NCBI GenBank assembly: GCA_014706295.1
Contig: JACSVZ010000001.1
Span: 43,056,383 to 43,120,382 of the forward strand
Length of the DNA stretch: 64,000 nt
Source: Lycocorax pyrrhopterus obiensis
Lineage: Eukaryota > Chordata > Aves > Passeriformes > Paradisaeidae
Reading direction: 5' to 3'
Every line of letters starts with the position of its first letter. Within the stretch, counting starts at the first letter, position 1. Position numbers and translations under genes: made by a program. The notes under the pieces are model-generated. The model did not search any database and was not told the DNA's origin. It was given only the letters and a program-made list of their open reading frames with translations. Of the stretch, positions 48,686 through 59,741 are shown piece after piece.

Positions 48686-51448
48686 ACACATGACCTAATT
48701 CAGTGCAGGGGAGAGCTGTTAGAAGAAAATATGCAGTTCTAGTCTGGCCCCTCAGTAGTATCAGTCTTACTGACATCCTTAGCCAAGCTGGATAAAGGGC
48801 ATCAGAAGCACAGCTTCTCACACTTCAGATGTGAGACACAATTCTTTGACCTTGGTTTGCAGAGAATTAAAAATACTGGTGTACATACGTAGTTCATCCA
48901 TGGGGACAGAAGGGAAAAGCAAACATGATGTGACAGACTATGTCATGTTGCTTAAGGTTATTATTGACCCTATGATGCTAACCATGATACGAGGACCTTA
49001 CTAGAAGCTGAAAACATTACAAGCTTTCCTTTCAATAATCAACTAGTAAAACAGAATAACCTTTTACCTATTTTTCATCATTTTCTCTTACATAGTTTCA
49101 TCAGACAGCATATGGCCTTAGATGATTCACACAATTTTTGAGTACACAGAAGGCCACTCTTGTTTTCAGTCTTTGACTGCCTTCTCTTAAAAAGTACATT
49201 CCTGTTCAGTGTGGATCTAGTTAATGTAAAAAAGGCGCTGTCTTACTTTTATTGTAAGGCATCATACCAACTACTTCTGTGTGTTTCACTAAGCTATATA
49301 AAGCAAAAAGGATGTATGTTGTTAGTCAATGTATGCTATTATATGCTGCAAAACTGCTGCTATAAATAGGACATTAATTTCAATGTAAAGAATAAAATAA
49401 TTCCAATAAATACAGTTGATTCAATTGGATCTTCAGTAGTTTATTTATTTGTATTTTTACTGGGACTCATAATTAAAGAATCAGAGCCTGGTAGTTGAAA
49501 TGAATTTAGTGAAGAAATCAATGTTTGATATTAAATGTGCTAAAAAAGATTTGATTGCTTTTTGTAAAGAAAAGTGTACTCAGACCAAACAAGCTAACAA
49601 TGTTCATTCTACATACTGTATGGCTCAGGTAAATACGCATAAAAGAAAAATTCAAGATCTGATCATTTTTACGGAACCAGTCTCCAGCCTCTGAGTACTT
49701 TTTCATTTTTCACTGCCTCAGAAAAGTATGAAAAAAGCAGCAGAAATCCATTAGCTGTTTCTTCAGTGCCTAAACTTCTTGGGAGAAGACTGTGGTTTTG
49801 TTAATACAGGTTAAGAGAAGGAAGAGAGCAGATTTCTGTGTTCTATATTCACTGAATTCAACAACATGATCAATATAAAAACTTTTTAGACCAATATTTA
49901 CTGAAGCTGGAGATGGGGTCTTTGGCTTAAGAATGGGGCTTGTTGCCCACATATAAATGCATGGTAATACCACAGTAGGTAATACCCCCTTCCTCCTTTC
50001 TTGTCCTTACTCTCACTGATTGTAAAGGTAAACCTGAGAATAGGAATAGATAAAGTAAGGGTTATGAACAGGGCTGTATTTCTCTCTGCTCCCAAAGTCT
50101 GCAGAAAAGATTAAGGCAGCGAAAGTTGTGTCAGCTGGCTCAAATGATCAGTTTCTGGATATTTGTTGCCCTTGTAAAGGCAGAGCTTCATGAGTCATGG
50201 GGTTACAGGAAGATGTCCTGTAATATATATTTTAGCATTGCTCATTGTTGTGGAGAAAATTTGAAAATTTTAAATGACAAAACCAATAAAAGTGGAATAA
50301 AAGGAAACAAAATGCATTAAAATACTCAGGAGGAAATTCAAACCTGTTCAAAATCCAATTTTTGGGCTGTTAATTTTTGCAATGTATATTCAGCGAAACC
50401 TTGTTAAAGCAGCATGAGGGACTCCTTGTGCATAACATGGCAGCACTGAGATTATGTCTAAAGCAGAGGAGAACTAGTAGTTGACTTCAGATGAAACTGG
50501 GTGAAACTGAAATTTTCTGTGCCAGGAACAGTCAGAGAAGACAGCAGGACAGCAAAGGATATGGTGAGGAAAAATACTGCTAATATACTTCAGAAAAAGA
50601 ATCAAGGGACAGAGCACTTTCAAGACAGATGTTCTGAATTATGGACAAAACAATCAAATCTGCTATTTGCTTCTTACTGTACTCAGGAAAACAATGAGAC
50701 ATGTACTTCCATTCATTACAAAAAAAAAGGTTATTTCAGTGTCAGTTTATATTCCTTGTGAAAGTGTACACAAACCTGAAAAAAGACTCAGTAAATACTT
50801 AGATCACAGCAGAAATTAATCACAGGTAATATAAGGAAAATTAACATGTTAATGATTGCAAGTTTTCTGTGATGAGAAAAAAAAAGATTGATATTGCATG
50901 CAAGGATAGATAATTAGAGAAAATACTTTTTTTAATGGTTTAATACGAGAATGGCCATTCTCAAGATTGAGGATTACATGACCTGCTAATTGGTAAATCT
51001 AGTGTGCTAAATATACTATTCAATCAAATAATTGATATTTACAGTTTTAAATATTGACTTAATTACTGGATTAAAAAACTTTATACAATCTAAGAATGCA
51101 TTTACAGGATATCTTTCAATGCAAAGAAAAAGTCAAAGGAAAAATGCATTCTTGGTGAAAATTGAGCCTTTTAAAACAAACAGCCAAAAAAAGAGAAAGA
51201 TCACAGTCTTAAAAAGCAGCATGCTTCTGTACATAATGCCATGAGATATTTCCTCACACAACCTTAATAAAATGCACTATATGACCATATTCAGTCCTGT
51301 ATGTAAACTACAGGTTTAGCTGATTATCTAAATCAAAGTATGTGAAACGAAACACTCCCAGTCACACTGCAAAATTTAACTAATAGAGCATTCATGTTCT
51401 CTTGCTTTCTGCTTTGTATTTCTGTTATATTTCAATAAAATATTAGTA
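48686..51448. other. AT-rich unique sequence, no gene seen
   Basis: No repeat family or coding sequence is recognised. The open frames are 60-86 codons with no motif. Confidence 0.5.
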
Positions 51449-52428
51449 TGTATTGGGTTTGCATCACCAGGGTTTGGTAGCAGGGAGCCTACAAGGGTGG
51501 CTACTGTAAGAAGCTGCCAGAAGCTTCCCCTGCTGTCTGACAGGAACAAGGTGAGCTGGTTCCAAGGCAACCAAGGCAGAGCCCATCAGTGACAGGGGTA
51601 GTACTCTGGGATAATGTTATTGAAGAAGGGTGAAAAACCGCACTGCAACAGCAGCCAGAGAGAAGAGGGAGAATATCTGAGAGAAACAGCCCTGCAGACA
51701 CCAAGGTCAGTGCAGAAGGATGGGGAGGAGGTGCTCCGTGTGCTGGAGCAGAGATTTCCCTGCAGCCCATGGTGCAGACCCTGTGACCCTGGCTGTGCCC
51801 CTCAGCCTGTGGAAGTCCATGGTAGAACAGCAGATATCCACTGGCAGCACGTGGAGGACCCCACACCAGAACAGATGGATACCTAAAGGAGGTGACGATC
51901 CTGGCAGGACCAGCCCCATGGAGAAAGAAGCCCCTATTGAAGAAGGTTTACTGGCAGGACGTGTGATCCCATGAGGGATCTATGCTGGAGCAGTCTGTTT
52001 CTGAAGGAATACACCCCATGGAAGGGAGCAGGGGAAGTCTGTGAGGAGTCCTTCCTCTGAGGAGGAAGGAGAGGCAGACACACATGATGAATTGATTGCA
52101 ACCCCCATTCCTGGTCCCCCTGCATTGGTGGTGAAAGGAGAGGTAGAGAAAATTAGGGATGAAGTTGAGCTTGGGAAGAAGGGTGGGGTGGGGGGACAGT
52201 GTTTTAAGAGTTGGTTTTATTTCTCATCACCCTATTCTGATTTCATTGTTATTAAATTTTAATAGTATCCCCAAGTCAAGTCCATTTTGCCCATGAGGGA
52301 CCTCTCGCTGTCCTTATCTCAGCCTACAAAACTTTCCTTGTATTTTCTTTCTCCTGTCCTGATGAGGAGAGGAATCGTAGAGTGACTTTTGTGGGCACAT
52401 GGCATCTAGGCACAGTCAACTCACTACA
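51449..52428 (+). mobile_element. Solo LTR, family A, copy 2
   Basis: The LTR opens TGTATTGGGTTTGCATCACC and closes AGTCAACTCACTACA. It is colinear with the copy at 22141-23242. Shared landmarks are AGAAGCTGCCAGAAGCTTCC, CAAGGTCAGTGCAGAAGGA, the GCAGCCCATGGTGCAGACC block, and the final CTGTCCTTATCTCAGCC. ATTAAA at 52251-52256 takes the place of the AATAAA of copy 1. The flanks TAGTA and TGGCG do not match, so no target-site duplication is visible. It is about 120 bp shorter than copy 1 because some internal reiterations are missing or eroded. Frames up to 121 codons on both strands are shadows of the repeat. No internal viral sequence adjoins. Confidence 0.85.
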
Positions 52429-53789
52429 TGGCGAAATTTAGATTCTTTCATAAAAAGGAGTATTCAGGAGTGGTCCATCAAAGTCTTTAATTTTATTACT
52501 TTCAACATTTTATCACAATATTTACCACTGATGTTTTCCAAAACAAGATGTGGGCACAGCTGTGACTACACACTTCATCACAAATGGTTTTGGATCTATC
52601 ATCCTTTTTTATAGATAAAGATGAATTCTGTGTAGCAAAACAGGAATAAGCAGTTTATTTGTTGCAACACTGATGTGCACAGTGACATAATATTCACTGG
52701 CTGTATCACTGGTCCTACTTACGAGTCTTCAAAAAATTCTCTATTGCATACTAAATGCCTCAGCCACACTGTGCTTTGTTTCATAGGTACTTAATATTTG
52801 GTACTTCTGGATAATGCATGTGAACACCAGTAAACATGAAACCCAGGGAAAACTGTGGCAGAAATTTGGTTAGTGTTTGCTAATATCAAAATTAGGTTTT
52901 ATTTGGGTTCTATTTCATTTCCAAATATACCTTTATTCACAGTTATTTTAAACTGTATTTAGGGTAGAATAAATCCTATTTTCCAGATAAAATTGTTGTA
53001 ATTACTGGTGAAAAGACCCTACATTTGTAACAGATGGGATACACATTTTATATACTTTACCTTCTTTGCCAAAAATGCACTCTTCTGGTGCATTTAACAT
53101 GCAATTTGTCCTTTTAATTATAAAAATATAAGTTAAAAATATAAGTGCATGTTATAGCCTCAGCTTTAGGGTGTATGCTTAGTATTCACAAAACAAAAAG
53201 AGGCAAAGATGAGATGCTATGGAGAAGTAATGAAGAAAATTTTGCAATGGTACTAAGCAAAACAAAAAGTCTCAAAGTGTAATTACTATATAACATTTTA
53301 CTGGTGGGTCCAGTGAGAAGACTAATGTTCAGTCCATAGGACTGATCATTTGCTATTATTAGACCAATTTCATAGGTGCATTCAAGCCATTTGATTGTTT
53401 CAGCACAAACTTTTGATAGAAGATGTTTAGTCAAAAATAATAATACACAGATATGGAAGTTGTTGTTTTGCCTCATAGTAATTAACTGTTCAATAATCTG
53501 ACACTTGACTAAATATCCTTTCTGGTTCCTCCCTACATACTTCTTGAGAAATTTGAAAGAAAGGACAGAGTGCTCAGCTAGTGTTTCATGAAGATAGGTA
53601 AGAAGGCACAAACTTCAGTGTAAAAGCCCCAATTTCCCCACCACCTGATGGTGCTCAATGTGCCTTTCAAAACCACAGCGCAGAGACCAGGTTTTTATTC
53701 CTACTGTGATTTCTGAATTTTGATAACAAATTCTGTTGTTTCACTAAAGAGCTGATTACTAACAGAGAAGCTACTGAGTACACCAAACA
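52429..53789. other. AT-rich unique sequence, no gene seen
   Basis: A 141-codon minus-strand frame at 53186-53611 is hydrophobic and motif-free. It is best explained as chance. A 13-bp tandem duplication (AAAAATATAAGT twice) lies near 53124-53150. Confidence 0.5.
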
Positions 53790-54050
53790 GGCTGAATAGA
53801 TGTGCTGGATGTGGAAACACATCACTTTTGACCAGTGGACAAAGGGAAAGCAGTAAACAAGGGTGGTTTGGATTTTAGAAAAGCTTTTGATATTATCTCT
53901 CACAGCGTTTTTGTGAATAAAATGTTCAGCATACAGCGAGAGATGCACACAGCATGATGGGTGAACAACTGGCTGAAGGGTCAGGCTCCAGGAATTATAG
54001 TAAATGAGGTGACACCTCTCTGGTGGCCAGTCACTAGAAGTGACGTACTC
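53790..54050 (+). pseudogene. Decayed CR1 reverse-transcriptase fragment
   Basis: A frame starting at 53871 reads DFRKAFDIISHS, a clear version of reverse-transcriptase motif A (DFSKAFD in CR1). It continues VNKMFSIQREMHTA, meets an in-frame TGA at 53955-53957, and resumes WVNNWLKGQAPGIIVNEV to about 54050. In an intact CR1 this is followed by motif B, but here similarity ends. Upstream, TTTGACCAGTGGACAAAGGG (53827-53846) fits the segment before motif A in another phase, so a frameshift lies between. No 3' end of the element is present, so this is an internal fragment of an old insertion. The edges are approximate. Confidence 0.75.
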
Positions 54051-54686
54051 TAAAATCTAGCTGATAAACCTGCTTGATCTCAAGACATGAGGTCTCTAAA
54101 TATTAACCGAAAAAAAAGAGAAAATATTGATAATACATGGCATAGAATTTGCATTGTACAATGCTTGTGAGTAATATTTTTTTCCACCTTTTGTAGCAGA
54201 AGACCCTGCACAACGTAAATTCCACAACAGCATTCTTCTGGCTGTCCATTTGATGACACTCACATTTGACAGTGGATTTCAGTGTCCTGTTGGAAAGCTT
54301 AAGTGCACACACACTTTGCTTGCTTTCTTATGTAGGCACCCTGAGGACAAACAATTAATAGAGAGCTTGTTCAAAGGAAGTGCTTTTAAAGTGCTTCTTC
54401 CTATTGTAATTCTTTATAGATTATCAATTTGAACTTTTTGGACCATCAGAGTGTTACACAGTAACCTTCCTTCCTCTTCTCCCCTGTCACCAACAAGTAG
54501 CATAGCTGTCAGATAAAATGTTCAAATTGTTCCTAAAATAAAATAAATCAAAATAAAATAAAGCATCCTTTTAGGTAGACCTTCTGGGGAAATATTTTCT
54601 GGCTGCCCTGTTTTTTTACCACCTAGGGAAAATCCTAGTTTCTAAAGCCAGTGATGGACTGCTCACTACAAGATTTTTTTAAAGTG

Positions 54687-54713
54687 AAAAAAAAAAAAAA
54701 AAAAGAAAAAAAA
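54687..54713. repeat. Poly-A run
   Basis: Eighteen A residues, a G, and eight more A residues follow AAAGTG. I see no processed-gene copy upstream of it, so it is treated as simple sequence. Confidence 0.9.
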
Positions 54714-55017
54714 GAACCATGACACTGAAGTAGACAGATGATCTCAAACCTCTCTGCGATTAAGTGGATACAGAAGAAAATGAAATAGTAACCTAAGAAG
54801 ACAATTTTTTCAAAGTGATTTATACAGTATATTAAACAGCAGGAAAATCCTTTCTAGAAAAATCCTTTGGAAAAATAACATGTACTCGTATTAGTGTTTG
54901 GTACACTGCTGCAGCACATAAATATCCAAGGTGGCAAATACAGGACTAGGACTGCAGTTAATGAAATTATGCCGTAAAATAACTATTTCCTTTAATTCAC
55001 AATATGTAGCTGTTTTT

Positions 55018-55044
55018 ATTTATTTATTAAAAAAATAAATAAAT
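55018..55044. repeat. AT hairpin (11-bp arms)
   Basis: ATTTATTTATT and its perfect inverse AATAAATAAAT are separated by five A residues. This is a low-complexity inverted repeat. Confidence 0.7.
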
Positions 55045-56463
55045 GTTGCAGAATCTCATTCTCTCACCAGATTAAGACCCTGTACTTTTAGGATACTCAC
55101 AGCAATACCTTCTCAGGTGCAATCTATCAGTACTGCATCTGATAACATTCGTGCCCTTCTCCCCTGTCATCAGTCTTTACTGTTTGTAAGCGAGTGCTAC
55201 AGTGGCATCTTCTGGCATACAGAAGAATTAATTGCCTTCTTACTATGAAAGAACATTGCTATTTAAAAAGGTAAGTTAAGCAACAAGACTAAAGAACTGA
55301 GATAAAAAGCACCTGCTGTTCTTCAATTATTCTGTTTAGAGCAATTGAAACAGTAATGAATGGTGAGAAATTAAAATCCACTTCTTTGCTAAGTGGCCGT
55401 TTGGACACAAGATTTTATGTATGAGGCAACTGCTTCTAAGGCTATTAGTATCCTACATAATGACTTATAATTATGTCAGTTGACATAAAATGACAAATGG
55501 TAGTTAATTAGAAAAAGGAAGGAGTAATAAAAAAGGAAGAAGAAAGGCAATAGATAGTACTAGATAGCACTAACTAGAAGAGAAATAAAATCTGATTGTT
55601 CTCTTTTTGAATCCATATCTAAACACTTTCTTTTACATTTTATGACCTACATTTCTTAGAAATTGCTACACAGTAAAATAAATTAATGTTTATGGATTTT
55701 GGGATGATGAGAGTTGTTAATGAACTGAATATTACATTTGAAATTTTACTAGAAAACTACTTTATAACTTCATAAAAATGTTACTGAGCTCACAGTTTTT
55801 AATCTCAATCTCTTTAATTATATATCATATTTTCCTTTTCTATGATATATTCTATGTCATTATGCATCACACATCTTGCTCAGTGCATTCAAATAAGAAG
55901 TGAATCTTGAGAAGCAGAAGCAGCAACCTCTTCAGTCTACTTGTAAGAGCCTTAAAGGGCACACAGGTTCTGAACACAGGTCATGAGAATTTACATTTTT
56001 TTCTAGTGTCTATTGAATTTTTCCCTTCTTTTGTAGAAGTTGTAAACACCGGTATCAATCATGGGACCATTTTTCACAATGTAAACCTACTGGGATTTTG
56101 GTAGATGGTGACTGTCTCAAAGGACCTAATCCTGAATCTATCAAAATATTTGGCACAGGAATGGGAGCAGCTGAAGTCCTGAGTGTACATAAGCAGATCT
56201 ACAAGCAAACACTTGGTAAATTACTGCAGACAGAGCTGTAGAAAAACTAACAGATTTTGCCTTCTGACAGGCCAAACCACTGCATGTGTGTGCAGCAGTA
56301 GACTCTCAGCTGAGTCCACAGGACTGGCCAGAGAGCTGGCTCATGACCACAGAGAGTGATTAAGCTCTGCCTGTCCCCTTGGCCCTACTTCCAAAAGTGA
56401 TTCCCTCTTGGAAAATACAGGACTCACCTGTGGCATCTGACACACCAGTGCCCAGTGTGCAGT

Positions 56464-57275
56464 TGCACTGGGTTTATGTGCCCTGGCGCTGGCAGTAGGG
56501 ATGGCATCTGTGAGGAGAGACTGGGATGCCCCATGCGTGACACAGGCATTTTCAGTGGGATTCAGCAGATCTGTCACAGGGCATGGCTTAGCCCCACCAG
56601 TCAGGAATGGGGTGCCTCAGGGAAAATGTATTCAAGAAAGGGGAAAATTCTACTTATCACTGAGAAGGAGGAGGTGAGGGTGGTGGAAGTGAGAGAAACT
56701 GAGAGAAACAGCTTTGTGAACACCAAGGTGAGAGAAGGAGAGGGAAGAGGTGCTCCAGGCACCGCAGCAGAGACTCCCCTGCAGCACCTACAGAGGAGCT
56801 GATAACCACACTGCAGCCTGTAAAGGACTCCATGCTGGCGCAGGTGGATGTGCCCTGAAGGAAGCTGCAGCTTTTAGAGAAGACTCACACTGGAGCAGGA
56901 AAGAAAATGTGAGGAGGAAAGGCAGCATAAAGGAACTGTTATGAACTGGCTTCAATCCCCCCTCCTTGTCACCCCTCAGTGTCAGAAGGAGGCAAAGGAG
57001 CTGGGAATAAAGCAGTGAAGTAGATTGAAAAGAAGTGGGTGATGGGGGTGAAGCTTGGTTTGTACCATCTGACTCTATTTTAAGTGGCAAGAAATTAACT
57101 TTTTTAAAGTTGAGTCTTTTCATTTTTGTGATGTTAATTGGAAAGTGATCATCCTGATTTTATCTTGACACAAGAAACTTTTGTCTTATTGCACTTTTTT
57201 TATTATTTGTTGAGGACAGGGAGTTAGACAACAGCTGAGTGGCTATCTGGCAACCAACCAAATCAACTTACCACA
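56464..57275 (+). mobile_element. Solo LTR, family A, copy 3 (diverged)
   Basis: The LTR opens TGCACTGGGTTTATGTGCCC and closes CAACTTACCACA. It shares with the other family A copies the CACCAAGGTGAGAGAAGGAG / GTGCTCCAGGCACC block (56718-56764), the CTCCCCTGCAGCACC block, and a TGGAGCAGG reiteration at 56890. The remaining parts are much altered and the element is shorter (812 bp against 1102 bp), so it is either older or belongs to a related subfamily. The flanks GCAGT and TCTAT do not match. Frames of 64-115 codons on both strands are repeat shadows. No viral genes adjoin. Confidence 0.75.
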
Positions 57276-58443
57276 TCTATATTAGTATATAGCAGAAGCA
57301 CATTCAGTTTGCCTTGAAGTTTTGGTCTGTATAAACAGCCTCATTTGTGGTTCCAACTGTAGTGGCTAGAAGAGATACAGATCCAGAGAATGGGCAAAGT
57401 GGGAAACAGAGACCTTCTCAGCTAAGTTAATTTGAAAATGATAGTCAGTACTCTTAGTTTGCCTATATTTGAGGTGTGTCTAGGTGTCTTATATGTCTAA
57501 GTCTTGGAACTACCAGAAATAAGCAAATTGTAACCTGGAAATAAACCTATTCAAGTTTCTTATTATTTTCATTTAAATATATGAACAGGCATTTTCAGTT
57601 ATTGGATACAAAATCCCTGATGTGCACCTTTAATTAGCAAACCCTTAACAAACAATAAATGTTTTAATAAATCTCAAGGTCTTCTGCAAGTCATAATGTC
57701 TGTAACTAGGTTTTGCTGAACAATTTTATTAGGAAATAACTAGTAGTCTCTTCCTTTTTTTTTTCTCTTTGCTAATGACTGTTTATACATGTAAGATAAC
57801 AACATAATATGTAGTAAATTATTAATTTGCAGCTATTTAGCTCATATGTAGCTCCTTCCTTTTAGAACAACTGCCATATTCTGGTTTTGCTCCCTGGCAT
57901 TTCAGAAATAGTGTTTTTTAACAGCTAGCTGTCTCCACTCTAGCAACTGACATATTTTCCAAATGTCACTGTTGCAATCCATAAGATTCTCTTAAGAGTA
58001 TTGTACTTTCTACATCATTATCAGCTGTGCAAGTGCCACAAACTGTGTTTCTCACATCCCAAAGCTGGTCACAGGATCCGCTCTTTGGCCCTGGAGATGG
58101 AGACTTACATTTATGAGCATTTCTATTTAAGACTATGAACATTGGGAAAAAAAGTGAAAAATGGTGGAAGAGACACGGTAAAGGTAGTGTACAAGCACAT
58201 TTCTGCATTTCTCTCTTACATCCTTCTCTATTCAGACTTGTTCTCATTCATATATCTCAATCAATCATTTTCCTCACAAAAATCCTCTCTTCAGTAGTTT
58301 CTTATTCTTAGACATTTTATTTCATCCTATCCCTGTTCTCAAGGCTACATTTTTGCTTCTCCAGGCTAGATCTCAGAGACATTTTGGCCCTGAATTAAAG
58401 TTACTTTGATTGACTTACGTCCATAGTGCTTAGATCATTAGTG
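57276..58443. other. Unique sequence, no gene seen
   Basis: This stretch separates the LTR from the CR1 and shows no recognised gene or repeat. Confidence 0.5.
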
Positions 58444-58480
58444 ATCACAGAATCACAGAATCACAGAATCACAGAATCAC
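58444..58480 (-). repeat. CR1 3'-terminal octamer array
   Basis: ATCACAGA is repeated four times and followed by a partial fifth copy (ATCAC). CR1 elements end in a short octamer repeat instead of a poly-A tail. The usual number is two to four units, so this copy is slightly expanded. Confidence 0.9.
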
Positions 58481-58637
58481 GAGGTTGGAAGAGACCTTCA
58501 AGATCACCGAGTCCAACCCATGCCCTAACGCCACCTCAACTAAACCATGGCACAGAGTGCCACACCCAATCTTTTATTAAACGCATCCAGGGACGGTGAC
58601 TCCACCGCCTCCCCGGGCAGAAAATTCCAAAACTTTA

Positions 58638-59735
58638 TCACTCTTTCAGTAAAAACCTCTTCCTAACATCCAACCTAAATTTCCCTTGGCGCAGCTTGAG
58701 ACTGTGTCCTCTTGTTCTGTCAGTTGTTGCCGGGAAAATGAGACCAACCTCCACCTGACTATAGCCACCTTTCAGGTAATTGTAGAGAGTCATATGGTCA
58801 CTTCTGAGTCTCCTTTTCTCCAGGCTAAACAACCCCAGCTTCCTCAGCCATTCCTCATAGGGCTTGTGTTCCAAGCCCCTCACCGGCCTTGTCTCCCTCC
58901 TTTGGACATGTTCAAGCATCTCTACCTCCTTCCTGAACTGAAGGGCCCAGAACCAGACACAGTACTCGAGGTGCTGCCTCACCAGTGCCAAGTAAAGGGG
59001 AAGAATGACTTCCCTGGTCCTGCTGGCCACACCGTTCCTGATACAGACCAGGATGCTGTTGGCCTTCTTGGCCACCAGGGCACACTTCTGGCTCATGTTG
59101 AGTCGGCTGTCGACCAATACCCCCAGGTCCCTTTCCGCCTGGGCACTGTCCAGCCACACTGTCCCCAGCCTATAGTGTTGCGGGGTATTATAGTGGCCAA
59201 AATGCAGGACTCGGCACCTGGACTTGTTAAACTTCATCTTATTGGACTCTGTCCATCCATCCAACTGTTCCAGGTCTCTTTGCAGAGCCCTCCTACCTTC
59301 CAACAGATCAACACACTCAGCTCCCAGCTTAGTGTCATCTGCAAATTTACTAATGAAAGACTCAATGCCCTCATACATATCGTCAATAAAAATATTAAAC
59401 AAAACTGATCCCCGAGGGACACCACTAGTGACTGGCCGCCAGCTGGATGCAGCACCGCTCACCAGCACTCTCTGGGCCTGGCCATCCAGCCAGTTCTTAA
59501 CCCAGTGAAGAGTGCACCTGTCCAAGCCGTGGGCTGCCAGCTTTTCAAGTTTACTGTGGGAAATGGTGTAAAAGGACTTGCTGAAGTCCAAATAGACAAC
59601 ATCCACAGCCTTTCCTGCATCCACCAGGCGGGTCACCTGGTCATAAAAGGAGATCAGGTTGGTCAAACATGACCTACCCCTCCTAAACCCATGCTGGTTG
59701 GGTCTGATCTCCCAGCCATCCTGCAGGTGCTGTTC
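58638..59735 (-). pseudogene. CR1 reverse-transcriptase fragment (long open frame)
   Basis: This is part of the CR1 ORF2 protein, which reverse-transcribes CR1 RNA. The frame is open on the minus strand from about 59735, where it reads [18 protein letters not shown], to a TGA at 58638-58640. Counting from the TTG codon at 59666 there are 342 codons. Motif A is [14 protein letters not shown] (D27). Motif B is [13 protein letters not shown] (81-93), which has lost four residues after GSVL compared with the usual CR1 pattern. Motif C is FADD (108-111). The C-terminal region is retained until RKRFLLKE, where one T is missing in a T run (about 58650). The next frame carries on as [20 protein letters not shown]. 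The endonuclease is absent. A 240-codon frame on the plus strand is only its antisense shadow. The protein is not functional. Confidence 0.85.
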
Positions 59736-59741
59736 GATAAC

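Larger units (their letters stand above)
54051..56463. other. AT-rich unique sequence, no gene seen
   Basis: An A-rich run (18 A, one G, 8 A) is present at 54687-54713, and a small AT hairpin at 55018-55044. I see no gene. Short frames of 60-78 codons are unremarkable. Confidence 0.5.
58444..59741 (-). mobile_element. CR1 LINE, 1.3 kb, best preserved copy in the window
   Basis: The plus strand starts with 4.6 copies of the octamer ATCACAGA (58444-58480), the CR1 3' end. Then come GAGGTTGGAAGAGACCTTCA and a long block that, on the minus strand, encodes reverse transcriptase. Similarity stops at about 59741, just upstream of the coded [18 protein letters not shown]. There the sequence changes to A-rich non-CR1 DNA, so this is a 5' truncation. 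The preserved long frame indicates that the insertion is younger than the other CR1 copies here. Confidence 0.93.

Noticed and set aside
53186..53611. 141-codon minus-strand frame
   Set aside because: It is hydrophobic and motif-free, with composition as in chance AT-rich frames.
58686..59408. 240-codon plus-strand frame
   Set aside because: It is antisense to the CR1 reverse-transcriptase frame on the minus strand and has no independent motif.
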